DNA of 64,000 nt from positions 26,477,471-26,541,470 of the forward strand of contig NC_089272.1 in the NCBI RefSeq assembly GCF_963678975.1, in the 5' to 3' direction. Positions 48,700-59,692 of this stretch are shown here, in pieces. A model generated the notes under the pieces. It was not told the DNA's origin and made no database searches. It saw nothing but the letters and a program-made list of their open reading frames with translations. Position 1 is the first letter of the stretch. Each line of letters opens with the position of its first letter. A program made the position numbers and the translations under genes. This stretch comes from Dysidea avara (taxonomy: Eukaryota > Porifera > Demospongiae > Dictyoceratida > Dysideidae).

Positions 48700-48890
48700 T
48701 TTTTCAACAGCAGAATTCGTCACCTGTGGAATGGGATATGCCTTACCAAATTGCCAATCTTAGTTATTCAATGGATACTATCAAAGGTAAGATCAAAAGA
48801 CAGCTGAAATCCTTTATGCTTAGTCACTTCCTTACTAATATTGATCCCAGTTATTCATACGCTTCACATTTTCTATACATGTGACCAGAT
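48700..48890 (+). pseudogene. LINE 3' end relic
   Basis: Reads SYSMDTIKGKIKRQLKSFML followed by SHFLTNIDPSYSYASHFLY. This resembles the ORF2 C-terminus seen at 55290-55572 (TIKFQL..., HFTRNFDP, SFHFTCPC), with the final Cys cluster degraded. Confidence 0.5.
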
Positions 48891-50345
48891 TTGACAAAAC
48901 CTGGCTTCCACACACAACCAATTCTTTGATGCTAACTGCTTGTAACTTGATCACTCAGTATGCTATTGACCTACGATTTTTACAAAAATTCTTTCACTGG
49001 CAAATTGTCTGACACAATGACACTGGTTAACAGGTCCTTACCTCTCCTATACAATATCATGCTGGTCGCATATTATCATTAATTCTTTCAGCAACAGACA
49101 AGATGATTCTGAAACGGCACTCCCAATTTTTGCAACCTGAAGTTAGATGATGTAAAGAAAACAAACTAAGTTTTGTCTCTCTATAATCATTGCTGAATTT
49201 GGATGACAAAAGTGTAAAGTCTAAGTCTGCAATAGTTTTCTATTGATTTCTTGAAGCACTGAATAATGATCTAGCCCTTCACAGACAGACTGAGCAATTG
49301 ATTTAACAAACTTAGATGAATACTTACAACTGGTTTTCATACATGTAGTGGCTGGCTTAATTAGCTACTAAAGACCTCCTTGCCCTTTAGGATGCTAGTG
49401 TGGTTCCCATCTTAATGGAGGCAAAACTAAAGAGGATCATTGTTTATTCCTATTTTCTCAATGTTGGTTACTAAAGAGCTGTATAATGCAGGGGATACAA
49501 GTAGAGAAGACAGAAGTGGTGAAAAAGAAGTCAATAGAGCTGTTGAAGTCAGTCTGTCATTGTTTAGCTTTAGCTTCTATAAAAATTATTTATGCAGAAA
49601 ATATAGCTTAGCCTAACAAACTGTACAAACAGCAGTGTAGTAGCTAGCTTAGTACATCTATGCACTTTTAAGCAGACCTTCAAAAGAAAATGTGTAACAA
49701 ACTATAAGAGCCAACAGAGATGGGCTCGGTAAATAGTTTGTATGAGGATAGTCAGACCTTGTGCCCAGGCATTCCTGAAAGCTAGCTATACCCCTGGCTC
49801 TTAGCAAGTAAAAAGTAATATGGCATGAAGCAGAGTCAAAAGGTTGTTATCAAAGGATTTTTTGTTATATAGAGTATCTTGCATTATAGTTTATAAAGAA
49901 TAGCTAAATGTGCATCCCAGAAACAAACCTTTTTTCTGTGTATGTTATAGCTAGTACCAAGAACCCTATTTTGTTTCAAATAACTACATTTTCAACCACT
50001 GACTGAGAATATTGTGACACAGTTTGCCTATGACAGGTGTATCTAAGAGCAATTGGGTGGAAGCTTGCAATGAGGGATCATGTCAGTCCCCAGCTTTGGC
50101 TCCAACTTTTTGGTGCAGTTCCAGATTTAAATGTCTTATTGAAAATAATAATGGAGCTAAAAGTGTTAATTAATGGGTGCAGGAACAGTTGATGGGCCAG
50201 AAATTGATTTCATTGAACAGTGAAGGGGAGGCACTTTATCAATGATGGAGTATTTGTATTTTTTAAGGATAAAGGCTTATGCCTGTACATCCATAAACAA
50301 AAATTAATTACGTACTTAGCTATTCTAATTACTATACAAAATCAA
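48891..50345. other. No gene recognised
   Basis: AT-rich sequence with no open frame of note and no repeat boundary found. Confidence 0.45.
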
Positions 50346-50349
50346 AATA

Positions 50350-50550
50350 ATAAGCAATTACTGTAGTGTCTGTCCAGCAGTGTTTTAAAATCATTGACTG
50401 AGGGAGAATCAACAATAGATTGGGGTAATGAATTCCAATCATTGATTACTCTGTTACTATAAAAATTAGATCTTGTATACGAATTAATGTGATGTTTGAA
50501 TAATTAATTTCCTTGTGTGACCTCTTGTTACAGAGTAAACTTGGGAGTAA
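50350..50550 (-). pseudogene. LINE reverse-transcriptase 3' fragment
   Basis: The minus strand encodes TRSNFYSNRVINDWNSLPQS and then IVDSPSVNDFKTLLDRHYS, a clear ORF2 C-terminus of L2/CR1 type. Same family as 41860-42150. Confidence 0.75.
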
Positions 50551-50846
50551 TCCCCTAGACCAATTGACCAATTCTTAGGTGTAGGCCTTTGTAGCTGATG
50601 ATTTCTATATCAAGACTAGCTACAGCTGTAATAGATAAGACTACTGGAAGATTTGCTCTTCTAAACCCAATGAGAATTTTTGAAAACCTGTGAAAAGTCA
50701 AAACTTTATTGGTGGCCCTCATGAATTTTATTTTTATATAGCTAGTATTTTCACTTGACAAAAATCAATGAATATCTATCCAATGAAGCTTCTATGAAAA
50801 GTATTTCACGGAGTAGCTGTAGCTATCTATTTGTTCAACTATGTTA

Positions 50847-50922
50847 CAAGAGTTATTTCATCGCGTGAGCAATATCACGTGATTAACTCTGGTCGCCCTC
50901 ACGTCCGCCATTACTGTGTACA
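50847..50922 (+). repeat. Left terminal inverted repeat of the THAP/YqaJ transposon
   Basis: CAAGAGTTATTTCATCGCGTG, then AGCAATATCACGTGATTAAC, GGTCGCCC..CCGCC and TGTGTACA, each matched in order by the reverse complement of 62250-62324 with a few substitutions and a 1-nt indel at the tip. The THAP start codon lies just inside (50931). Confidence 0.88.
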
Positions 50923-50930
50923 AGCGTGAA

Positions 50931-53040
50931 ATGGTGCTGTGTGCGATTTTTGGCTGCAATAATCGTTCAGAACGAGATAAGCACGTATCCTACTACAAGA
51001 TACCATCAGTAATAACTCACACTAATGATGAACGTGATCGGGAGTTGTCTACAAAGAAAAGAGACGGTTTTCTTGCTGCCATTTCTAGGGAAGATTTAAC
51101 AGTAGAGATTATTATTTTTTATTATTATTATTAACACTTTACAGTGACCAGCACTGAAGGTCTACAGCAACATGCGCTGCAGCCTTAAGATTACCTAACC
51201 TAATTTCAAGGACTTAGACTTAATGACTTAAAGCTGGAAATGTGTAACAGAAAAGGGGCCAAAGTAAGGAAAAAAAATCCCTCCAACCCCAGGATTCGAA
51301 CTGCAGGTCACCCAATGTCTAGTCGGGGCCATACTCAGTCTTCCTCCAGGAGGGATGGATTTTCTTCCTTAAACCTAAAGTATTTATTATTAACACTTTG
51401 CAGTGACCAGCACTGAAGGTCTACAGCAACATGCGCTGCAGCCTTAGGATTACCTAACCTAATTTCAAGGACTTAGACTTAATGACTTAAAGCTGGAAAT
51501 GGAGATGCTTGAAAGCGATTCGAAGACGGATTATAGAGTTTGTTCAAGACACTCAATCGGGCAAGCCAGCAAAGCTTTATGATGTGACGAGCCTAGATTG
51601 GCTCCCTTCCATCAATCTAGGCCACTCAAAGCAACAGCAGTCAAACCAGCAGTTGGAAGGTAACAATGCCAAATATGGATGTACCAAAAGAAGAGCTGCT
51701 GAGCAACGAGCAAGGGAAGAAAATAACAGGATTGTTAGCCAACAAATGGAAGTGATTTGTTCATCAGAGGTAGATTTAGTGGTTAGTGGGTTGATGCAGG
51801 AGATTGTCCAACAAACTATTGATGAAGTTACTACTATTGAATCATCTATTGTGAATGTTATGGACCATTTTATTTCTGACTTTGTAAACGAAGATTTAAG
51901 GAGAGTGTCTCAGGAAGCTTTTGAGCTAGAGATCTTACATCGAGCTGAAGGAAAGTGTGAATGCTCAGAAGAAATCAAAGCCTTAAAAGCTGAGCTGAAA
52001 TCTTGCCATGCAACTATCGATGAACTATCAACAAAACTAAAGGAACACCTACCTCCCTTTTGTGAGGAATCAGTGACAGATGATGAATTTGTGCTGTATT
52101 ACACTGGACTTCCCAATGTAAAGGTGTTAAAAGCGATTTTTAAGCATATACTGAAAACAATGCCATTTGAAGGGATCAACAAGCTGACCCCTTTCCAGGA
52201 GTTTATGTGCACCTTGCAAAAGCTTAGGTCAAATACTCCTCTACAGGGTCTAGCGTATCAGTTTGGTGTATCCAAGGCTACTATATCAAGAATTATTTCA
52301 AGGTGGCTAGTGCAGATGGATATTATACTACAAGACCTGATTATTTGGCCAGATCGAGAAAACTTACAAAAAACCATGCTGATTTGTTTTCAAGAAAGCT
52401 TCGGAAAAAAGGTTGCAGTTATCATTGACTGCTTTGAAGTTTTTATAGATAGACCATCCAATTTGAAAGCAAGAGCTTCGACATGGTCGAATTATAAACA
52501 CAGAAATACTGTAAAGGTACTGATTGGTATAACACTCGTGGCTTTTGTGTCAGATGCATGGGAGGCCGTGCTAGTGATAAACATATTACAGAGCATTGTG
52601 GGATTTTAAAGAAACTTTTACCTGGAGACATCATCCTTGCCGACAGAGGCTTTGATATAGCAGAATCTGTTGGCTTAATGCAGGCTAAACTGCATATACC
52701 TGCATTTGCTAAAGGTAAAAGTCAGCTGTCTCCATTAGAAGTGGAGGAGACAAGGTCAATTGCCAATGTTAGAATACATGTAGAGAGGGTCATTGGTTTA
52801 GTACGGCAAAAATTTACAATATTACAGAGTACTTTGCCCATACAATTTGTGGAAACTAGGGAAGAGGATGACTGTCCACCTATTGATAGAATGATCCGTT
52901 TATGCTGTGCTCTGACTAACTGTTGTGATTCTGTCGTACCTTTTGACTATTTATTACTAACATTATATTCCATCAGTTTGAAATTTAGCATATTGACAGT
53001 ATTTCATTGCAATATTCTACATATGTCATTGATTCATTAA
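50931..53040 (+). pseudogene. THAP-domain DDE transposase, interrupted and frameshifted
   Basis: ATG 50931 opens a THAP zinc finger (MVLCAIFGCNNRSE..). The finger is cut at 51109 by a 392-bp insertion and resumes at 51502 (YRVCSRH). After a frameshift near 51550 comes SGKPAKLYDVTSLDWLPSIN, the usual THAP end. A coiled-coil-prone region (about 51960-52060) follows, then an HTH_Tnp_4-like segment (LAYQFGVSKATISRIISRW). The DDE_Tnp_4 core has IIDCFEVF (first Asp, about 52420), LADRGFD (second Asp, about 52640) and HVERVIG (Glu, about 52780). A deletion/frameshift near 52540-52560 separates the first Asp from the rest. It would have catalysed cut-and-paste transposition of the element at 50847-62324. 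It converges with the YqaJ gene. Confidence 0.87.
51110..51501 (-). mobile_element. SINE-like insertion in the THAP exon, 5-bp TSD
   Basis: Flanked by GAGAT (51105-51109 and 51502-51506). On the minus strand it contains a tail unit, a tRNA-like head with a B box (GCAGTTCGAATCCTGGGG, near 51290) and a second nearly identical tail unit ending in (AATAAT)n. The two tail units, 51119-51242 and 51384-51501, are direct repeats of about 120 bp. Confidence 0.75.
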
Positions 53041-53127
53041 TTTTATTGTACATAAGATTTAGAATACAATAATGGTGATTGGTTAGAATACAATAATAGT
53101 GATACAAATTGGTGATATAGCGGTAAT
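53041..53127. other. Gap between two convergent transposon genes
   Basis: Short AT-rich interval with a direct repeat TTAGAATACAATAATRGTGAT and no clear AATAAA on the + strand. Confidence 0.5.
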
Positions 53128-54795
53128 CTACTTCTTGGCTTTTTTCCTCAAGAACCTTGGTAAGATCCGGCAGTCAGGACAGTACCACTTAGCTTTACGT
53201 TTCGTAGTTTAGTTAATTGGAGACAAGAAGTGTGAAACCATTCAATGGGACAGTCATGGTTATCACAAGCAATCATCGTGTCTTCTTCAGGTCGATGGCA
53301 GTAACAATACATCAGCTGATTAGTAAAGCCTGAATCAGCACCCTCAAGGGTCACACTAGTACTGTTATCCGATGAAGTGCCAGAAGCTGAATCTGTAGTA
53401 ATGGTCGTATCATTAGAAGTGGTGACAGTGGACCTGATGTACCAGTTACCCATTAATTCTGGTAGCAGACAGGTCTTGAAAAACTGTTCTGATGCCATTT
53501 TGCACTCATTCCAGACACTGGTATCCTTAAAAATTCGCTCAGTGTGCATGCCTACTCCTTGGTCATCATCCACTGCAAATGTGCACACACAAAAATCAGC
53601 ATAAGAAACATCACAAACATGAAGCTGGCATTGTACCTGATAATAGTAGGTATGGCTGTGGTCCAGAAATAGCTTCCCATTAACCTTTTTCAAGCAGAAT
53701 TTACGGTCGTCAGGTGCACTTTGTATATCTGTTCCTCGATGGCAATAAGGGCACTTGATTTCTAGAACACCCTTTCCATGGCAACTGCAATTAATAATGC
53801 CATCTGGTGATGCACCAATATGTGGCCACTTTGGATTTATCACTAAGCCACTGTCTATCACAGATAACTCACTGTGCTTTACCTTACTTGCACTTAGATA
53901 CATATCTCTTGCATCTTTCTCATGCTTGCAGCCCCATTTAGTAGCAGGACATGTAAAACTAAAAGCCTCTAGATAACAAATAGTTTTGATCAGTGACTGA
54001 GCCGGGTTTCCAGGATTCGTCCGACAAACAGCTTTCACCGTGATGCTGTAATGCGGCCTGCCCTATATTTGAACCATAGCTTGGAACTGCTTTGAGATCG
54101 TGTAGCTTGTTCAACCTTTGCTGCCATCTCTCCACTGATATCCAAAGTAGCAGAGTCACACTGTGCTAACAATTCCAAATAGTTCATCTGTACATATTGT
54201 GGTTGTTTAAATGACGTTAAAAGTTGAGGAAAACCATCACACATCAGCTTAGGTACATATGCAGCACAATGATCTGATGTTAAAGACAGAACACCTGGCC
54301 TTGTTCCTCCACAACCCAACTCACCAAACAGTAACGCCAGTTCAGTCTCAGTAGACCTCTTTCCTCGTGGTGCCACCTTTGGAACAGGTTGTTCATTATT
54401 ATTGCCATCAATCATTTCACCAAGCTTTCTCTTCCTTCCTTTGGCTGACGTAAAATCTATTTCCTTAATTGGAAGGTACTCAACATTTTTTAAGCATGAT
54501 GGAATTATCCACTGGCATTCTTCCTGCGTGCATGTTCTCGTGCCTTCCAGTCTGGCTAATGCCTCCAAATAATAAAGAATGGCTACAATATGACTGCATG
54601 CTTCTCCCAGTCCAGCCATGCAGTCACAGTGGGCACAACAAACTTCCCCAGATAATTTCAAAATAATCCAGCAACTCAGAGGCTTCTCATTCATCCTTTG
54701 TGAGTGACGGACCTACAAGCATTATACATCAATTTATAGAGCCTATAAATGTATAGCACAGAAACTTACTCTGCCAGTAGTGAGATATTTACCAT
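53128..54795 (-). pseudogene. SWIM/YqaJ-nuclease/PHD protein, main part
   Basis: Read on the minus strand: exon 54795-54770, a 57-bp intron 54769-54713 (GTAAGT..TTGTAG), then an exon from 54712 to TAG at 53130-53128. It encodes a SWIM finger (CAHCDCMAGLGEACSH, about 54630), a YqaJ/lambda-exonuclease-type domain (RAGRITASR, GCKHEKDA, IGASPDGI, LEIKCP, YYYQVQCQL) and a C-terminal PHD finger (YCYCHRPEEDTMIACDNHDC, WFHTSC, KWYCPDCR). Frameshifts occur near 54037 and 53195. The N-terminal part of the same gene lies at 61273-61688, beyond the gypsy insertion. The protein is predicted to be a nuclease accessory of the transposon; its role in transposition is not known to me. Confidence 0.82.
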
Positions 54796-55037
54796 TGTAG
54801 GGAAGTCACGCGATCCAGAGATGGGGGCACGTGACTGACCATGCCGTCCCAGGTGTTAGTAGTGTAATGATTGTACTAGGCAGGACATTATTCACAACTC
54901 GGATTGTTATTGTAATATTAGGCTCAGAATTGTTGTTTTGATGTGTGCCATCATAATTTATTAAGAGTCTATTGAGTCTAGTTACAGTGGATTCATATAG
55001 AGGTGTCGCGGCGAAGACGTGCCGCCACCCCTTAACA
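54796..55037 (+). repeat. 5' LTR
   Basis: 242 bp, TGTAGGGAAGTCACGCGATC ... CCCCTTAACA. Matches the 3' LTR throughout except four substitutions and TAATT-type 5-bp insertion/deletion near 54955. Confidence 0.93.
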
Positions 55038-55040
55038 ACT

Positions 55041-55058
55041 TGGAGGTCCTACCGAGAT
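55041..55058 (+). promoter_or_regulatory. Primer-binding site, complementary to tRNA-Gln 3' end
   Basis: TGGAGGTCCTACCGAGAT begins 3 nt after the 5' LTR. Its reverse complement, ATCTCGGTAGGACCTCCA, fits the 3' end of a metazoan tRNA-Gln as remembered (..ATCTCGGTGGAACCT-CCA). Confidence 0.75.
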
Positions 55059-55088
55059 AGAAGATTGTCAGATAGTAACTGATTGGAG

Positions 55089-56907
55089 ATGTCGACGGCA
55101 TCGACGGATGAAGAGACAGTGCACAGCAAGTTGTTTCCTTGTACCACGTGTCAGGAGGAGGTGCAAGATCACGACCAGGCTCTACAATGTGAACTGTGTG
55201 AGCAGTGGGAGCACGTTGAGCATAAAATCAATTCAAAATCCATCTGATCATTTCAACATCCAGACCTTCATCAAATTCTGTCATCATTCTACTAGGTCTT
55301 CTTCCAGTAACAAACTTGAACATGTTTTTACATCATCTAATCAACAAAAAAACTTCTACTTCAATAGACTTCCTCGAACCTTCAACAGCTTGCCAGTAAT
55401 TGACCTAACTCAACCCTTTGTTACCATTAAATTTCAACTAACTAAAATCCTATGGCAGCATTTTACAAGAAACTTCGATCCAGACAACCAGCATAGTTTC
55501 CATTTTACATGTCCTTGTAGCATCTGCTCCAAACATCCCAAGCCACCTAACTTTAATGCATTCAGCAGCTAATTGTAATTATATAAGTAATGATAAGTAC
55601 TTAATTTAAGTTATGGGATCTGGTACTTACCAGATTACCTTTAGTGCAATTGTATATAAACTCACTTTTATTGTTGTACACAGCTGTAACATTGCACTAT
55701 AAAGCTAATAATTGAATTGAATTGAATTGAGTGCATTAAAGTATGCGATCGTCCGTCTGTAGAATTGTATACTGTGTTGTCAGTTGCGTCAAGTAAGGCT
55801 ATAATGTTCACGTGCACGTCATGCAGGCGCAAAGGTACCCTCGCGCGGCGCCTGGCTGAAACGGAGATAACGCTCAGCGGTTTGCACACACAATTAAGTG
55901 TATATGAACAGTTGTTGCACGAACGTCAGCGGTTAGTAGTGTGCATAACGTCAGAAAGAGATGCGCTCCAATTAGAGAATGGGGAGCTGCGGGAGCAATT
56001 GTGTGAAGTACGCGAGGTAGTTAGTGAACTACGTGCGAAGGAGTCCGTCAACAGTGACGTGAAGCTGACAAAGCCACTGAGTGCGTCGGCGCCAGAGTTT
56101 GTGAGCGCCACGTTGTCTCGTCAACCAGGTCAGACGGTTGATACGCCACGGACTGCTCCAGCTTTAAGTAGTGGAACCAGACGGAAACTCCCAGCAGTTC
56201 CCACTCCTGTTACAGTGTTGCCAACTGTCCATTCCAGTTCAGCCACTACTGTTCCTACAGTGTTGCCCATGTTACACTCCACCCCAATCACATCAGCTTC
56301 TACAGTGCTGCCACCAGTGTCAACATTAAGTTTGAATACAGCTGCCCCGAGTCCTAATGCTTTTAAGCACCCACCTGGATTTAAAGAGTTAAGAGACAGG
56401 GTTAGCAAGTTTGCTGGGGATGGTAGAGAAGATTTCAAGGTGTGGCTAACAGATTTTTGTGAGGCTACTGGAGACTGCAAGTGGACTGACGGGATGAGGG
56501 CTCAGTGGTTCTCATGGTTTCTGACTGGATCGGCCAAGAGTACCTGGCAGAGGACGCTGAGTAGAGAAAAGAAGGATTCCTGGACATCAATTGTACAATC
56601 GTACAAGAGTCATTATGGTGTGCACATGGACCCTCGCATGGCTTACTTAAGATGCCATGAGCTCCAGTACCAAGACTTTAAGTCAGCCCAAGGACTGCTA
56701 GAGGCTCTCAAAGACTATCAGAGAATGGCTCCTGATCAGCTGTCAAATAATAATTTGATATCCATATTGTGGAACAAGGTACCAGTTACCCTGCAGAAGG
56801 AGGTGGGAGAGATTAAAGACTGGTCTCTTCAAGAGCTATTACAATGTTTATTGAGGGCAGAGGCAAGGATAGAGGAGAGGGAACGGAGGAACAAGGGCAA
56901 TGACTGA
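55089..56907 (+). pseudogene. gag with N-terminal PHD finger, split by a LINE
   Basis: ATG 55089 begins MSTASTDEETV and then PHD-type pairs CTTC and CELC with H at 55205. After the LINE fragment the frame resumes near 55731 with ECIKVC and CTSC (about 55815), completing a C4HC3 finger. Residues after it form a coiled coil (LARRLAETEIT..LSVYEQLLHERQRL..ELREQL), then a Pro/Thr-rich linker and a capsid-like domain (KFAGDGREDFKVWLTDF, WFLTGSAKSTWQRTL). The frame stops at 56905-56907 and the nucleocapsid continues in another frame. The PHD finger may target chromatin; that is inference. Confidence 0.8.
55215..55735 (+). mobile_element. LINE 3' fragment inside the Gag PHD finger
   Basis: An ORF2 C-terminus (NRLPRTFNSLPVIDL, HFTRNFDPDNQ, SFHFTCPCSIC) ending at TAA 55572, followed by about 150 bp of 3' UTR and an (ATTGA)n tail (55709-55728). 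Partial flank similarity TTGAGCATAAA / TTGAGTGCATTAAA suggests a decayed target duplication. Confidence 0.8.
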
Positions 56908-58283
56908 GAAAGTCTGTAGGCTACAAGGGTGTATCAAAGAAGGAGTTCATAGAGAAGCCGGTGGATAAGCCACCAGGTAACAGCAAAGCCCCAGCCAGCA
57001 GCAGCAACAGTCACCGAGAACAGAAGGGACTAGATCCCAGAGGGTCAATTGAGATGTCTTTGAGGAACATGAAATGTTATAAGTGTAGTAAGAAGGGCCA
57101 CATGGCAAAGAATTGTCCATCTAATGAGACTGATGGACGTGCCAGCAGGGTTATTACCACTGATAGTGTTCCGGACACAGATGAGGATCTGTGGTCCCGT
57201 ATGTTAACCTCAGAGGATGTAGGTCATCCACCTAGAACGAGTGTGACCGGCCCCACTTACAAGGTTGACATAGTAGTAGAGGGATATAAGACCAGAGCAT
57301 TACTGGATAATGGCTCTCAAGTGTCACTAATCAGAGCAGAAATGCTACCTAAGATTGAAGAGAGGAATAATTGGGGTTCAGAGAAGTTGAAGTCCCGTAA
57401 GTGCTCAGTGCAATCCCAGCCCAAAGGAGCTGGAGGTGAGGAGTTAGGTGCTACCAGTATTGTTGTACTAGATATCCTGTTGGAGGAGACAGGCAAGACT
57501 CTCACTGTACCATGTTTTGTTCTTGAGTCGTCGAAGCCAATTTGGCAAGGGACCGTGAAAAACTGTGGAGTTATACTTGGGACAAATGCCACAGTGGATT
57601 ATGGTGTACAAGTGGTACACGCTAATGGTACTGTAGTGGAGCCTGTTGACAGAGATACCGTTTGTAGTAAGAAAGTACTGTGTGTTACTCTCTCACAAGT
57701 AGTACATCTAGCACCTCAACAGACCAAGGTGGTCAAAGCAACTGTTCAACAACAGTCAGATAGTGATTCACAGTCAACAGTGATTGGAGTAATGACTCCT
57801 AGTGAGGACGTACTGGCCAAGCAATAATGTGACATTGAGGAGACCTTGTGGACAGGTGAGTCCAGTACACAGGTAGTTATTAGTAATTGGGGTCTAGAGT
57901 CACAGACCATTGAAGAAGGTCAAATTGTTGGTGAAGTACAACCAGGAACTGTGGTTGACGAGGACGATCCTGTCTGGAATGACACAAGTGTTGATGAAGC
58001 CTTATGTGTACGGCACATCCAGGAGAGTACTAGTAATGAGAGTGCGAGGAGGTTACAGTTACAGGAGCAACTACAGATTGGCAGTCAGAATACGGATGGT
58101 GAGAGGAAGCAACTAGAGGAACTGTTGTTAGGCATGAGTGATGTCTTCGCTCTGCAAGATAGTGAGCTTGGAGAGACGGATTTGGTGACCCATACCATTG
58201 ACACAGGAAGTGCTAAGCCTGTACAGACGTCCCCAAGACGGCTTCCGTATGTGCTCAGACACGAGTTGGAGCAGGAGTGTTGA
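56904..58283 (+). pseudogene. pol 5' part: nucleocapsid zinc knuckle and aspartic protease
   Basis: Carries a CCHC knuckle (CYKCSKKGHMAKNC, about 57074-57115) and a retropepsin-like site ALLDNGSQVSLI (about 57297-57332), where Asn replaces the usual Ser/Thr of D-S/T-G. An in-frame TAA at 57825-57827 interrupts the frame, which then stays open to 58283. The junction with gag offers almost no overlap and no slippery heptamer that I can see, so it looks like a mutation rather than programmed frameshifting. Confidence 0.82.
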
Positions 58284-59692
58284 GAAATTTACTCCATACT
58301 GGTTGTATAGAACACAGTAGCAGCCCTTATGCATCAGCACTAGTACTTGTTAGGAAGAAGAATGGTGCTCTTCGTGTATGTGTAGATTATAGAAGGCTGA
58401 ATAAGAACACTGTTACTGATCAGTACCCCCTACCCAGGATCAACGAGTTGATCGATATGATTGGTAAGAACAAGCCGAGGATTTTTACCTCATTGGACCT
58501 AATGAAAGGATACCATCAAGTAAGGATGGCCGAGGACTCTAAGCCAAAGACAGCTTTCACATGCCATATGGGCTTATTTCAGTATAGACGGATGCTGTTT
58601 GGATTGACAAACGCGCCTGCTACGTTTCAGCGGCTGATGAGTCATTTGTTCTCTGGTGAGAAGTGGTCATTTGTGTCAGTCTACTTAGATGATTTACTGA
58701 TTGCGTCTAAGACAATGGAGGAACACATGAGTCATGTTCATGAAGTTTTAGTTAGACTTAAGGAAGCTGGGCTTCGCTTAAAGCCGTCTAAGTGTATGTT
58801 TGCCACTGCAGAGATAGAGTATTTGGGGCACACGTTGACCCCTGAGGGAGTACGACCCAACAACAAGAAAGCTGCTGTCACCAATTTTCCTGTTCCGAAG
58901 ACTGTTAAGGAAGTGAAGAGCTTCTTGGGTCTGGCTAATTTTTATCGCCGATTTATCCCAGAGATGGCAACGCTATCAAGACCACTTACAGCCCTCACCA
59001 GAAAGGATAAGTCAACTGGAAGGTTTGTGAAGTTTGATTGGTCCCAAGAGTGTGAGCTAGCATTCAACGAGATTAAGGATAGATTAGTTTCTGCACCAGT
59101 ATTGCGTCCCCCGGATATGGATAAGCCATTTACCTTGTGGACTGATGCTAGTGAGCTGGGATTTGGGGCAGTACTTGAGCAAGTGGCCGATGATGGTGAA
59201 CGCCACCCAGTGACATATGCAAGCCGATGTACTAATCAAGCAGAACAAAAGTATGGTGTCAGTGAGTTGGAAGTAGCTGCTTTAGTATATGCCCTAGAGC
59301 ATTTTCAAGTGTACTTGTTAGGCAGTAAAGTCACTGTTTATACAGACCATCAGGCACTGGTATCATCTTTTATACCTTATCTGAAGAGCCAGACAAAGGG
59401 TATCCTAGCAAGATGGTATTTGCGACTGTCGCAGTACTTGCCCAAGGTGACATTAGAGCACAAACCTGGAAGTATAAACAGGGCAGCTGACGCTCTCTCT
59501 CGAGCACCGGTTCCTGAAGTGTTACAGATGGAAGTTGTTGAGGAGGAACCGATCATGGATAAGATAAGGAAGGCACAGAGGAGTGACAGTGAGTTGAATC
59601 AGTTGATTCAGTATTTGGAGAAGAGTCTCCCAGAGGACCCTGTACGAGCAAGGAAGCTAGTGACACAGGCTCAAAAGGTTATTTTCTTGTAG
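58277..59692 (+). pseudogene. pol: reverse transcriptase and RNase H
   Basis: RT blocks LRVCVDYRRLN, TSLDLMKGYHQ (first Asp), LFGLTNAPATFQRLM and SVYLDDLL (catalytic DD, about 58690), followed by the tether and RNase H (LWTDASELGFG, SELEVAALVYAL, VYTDHQAL: D-E-D all present). Entered by a 1-nt frameshift near 58280 and left by another near 59678, but otherwise intact over 471 codons. Confidence 0.92.

Noticed and set aside
55108-55572. 154-codon frame as an independent gene
   Set aside because: Its first part is gag sequence read out of frame and the rest is a LINE ORF2 end.
56895-56910. Programmed gag-pol frameshift
   Set aside because: The two frames hardly overlap and no slippery heptamer is visible; the copy has several other frameshifts, so mutation is simpler.
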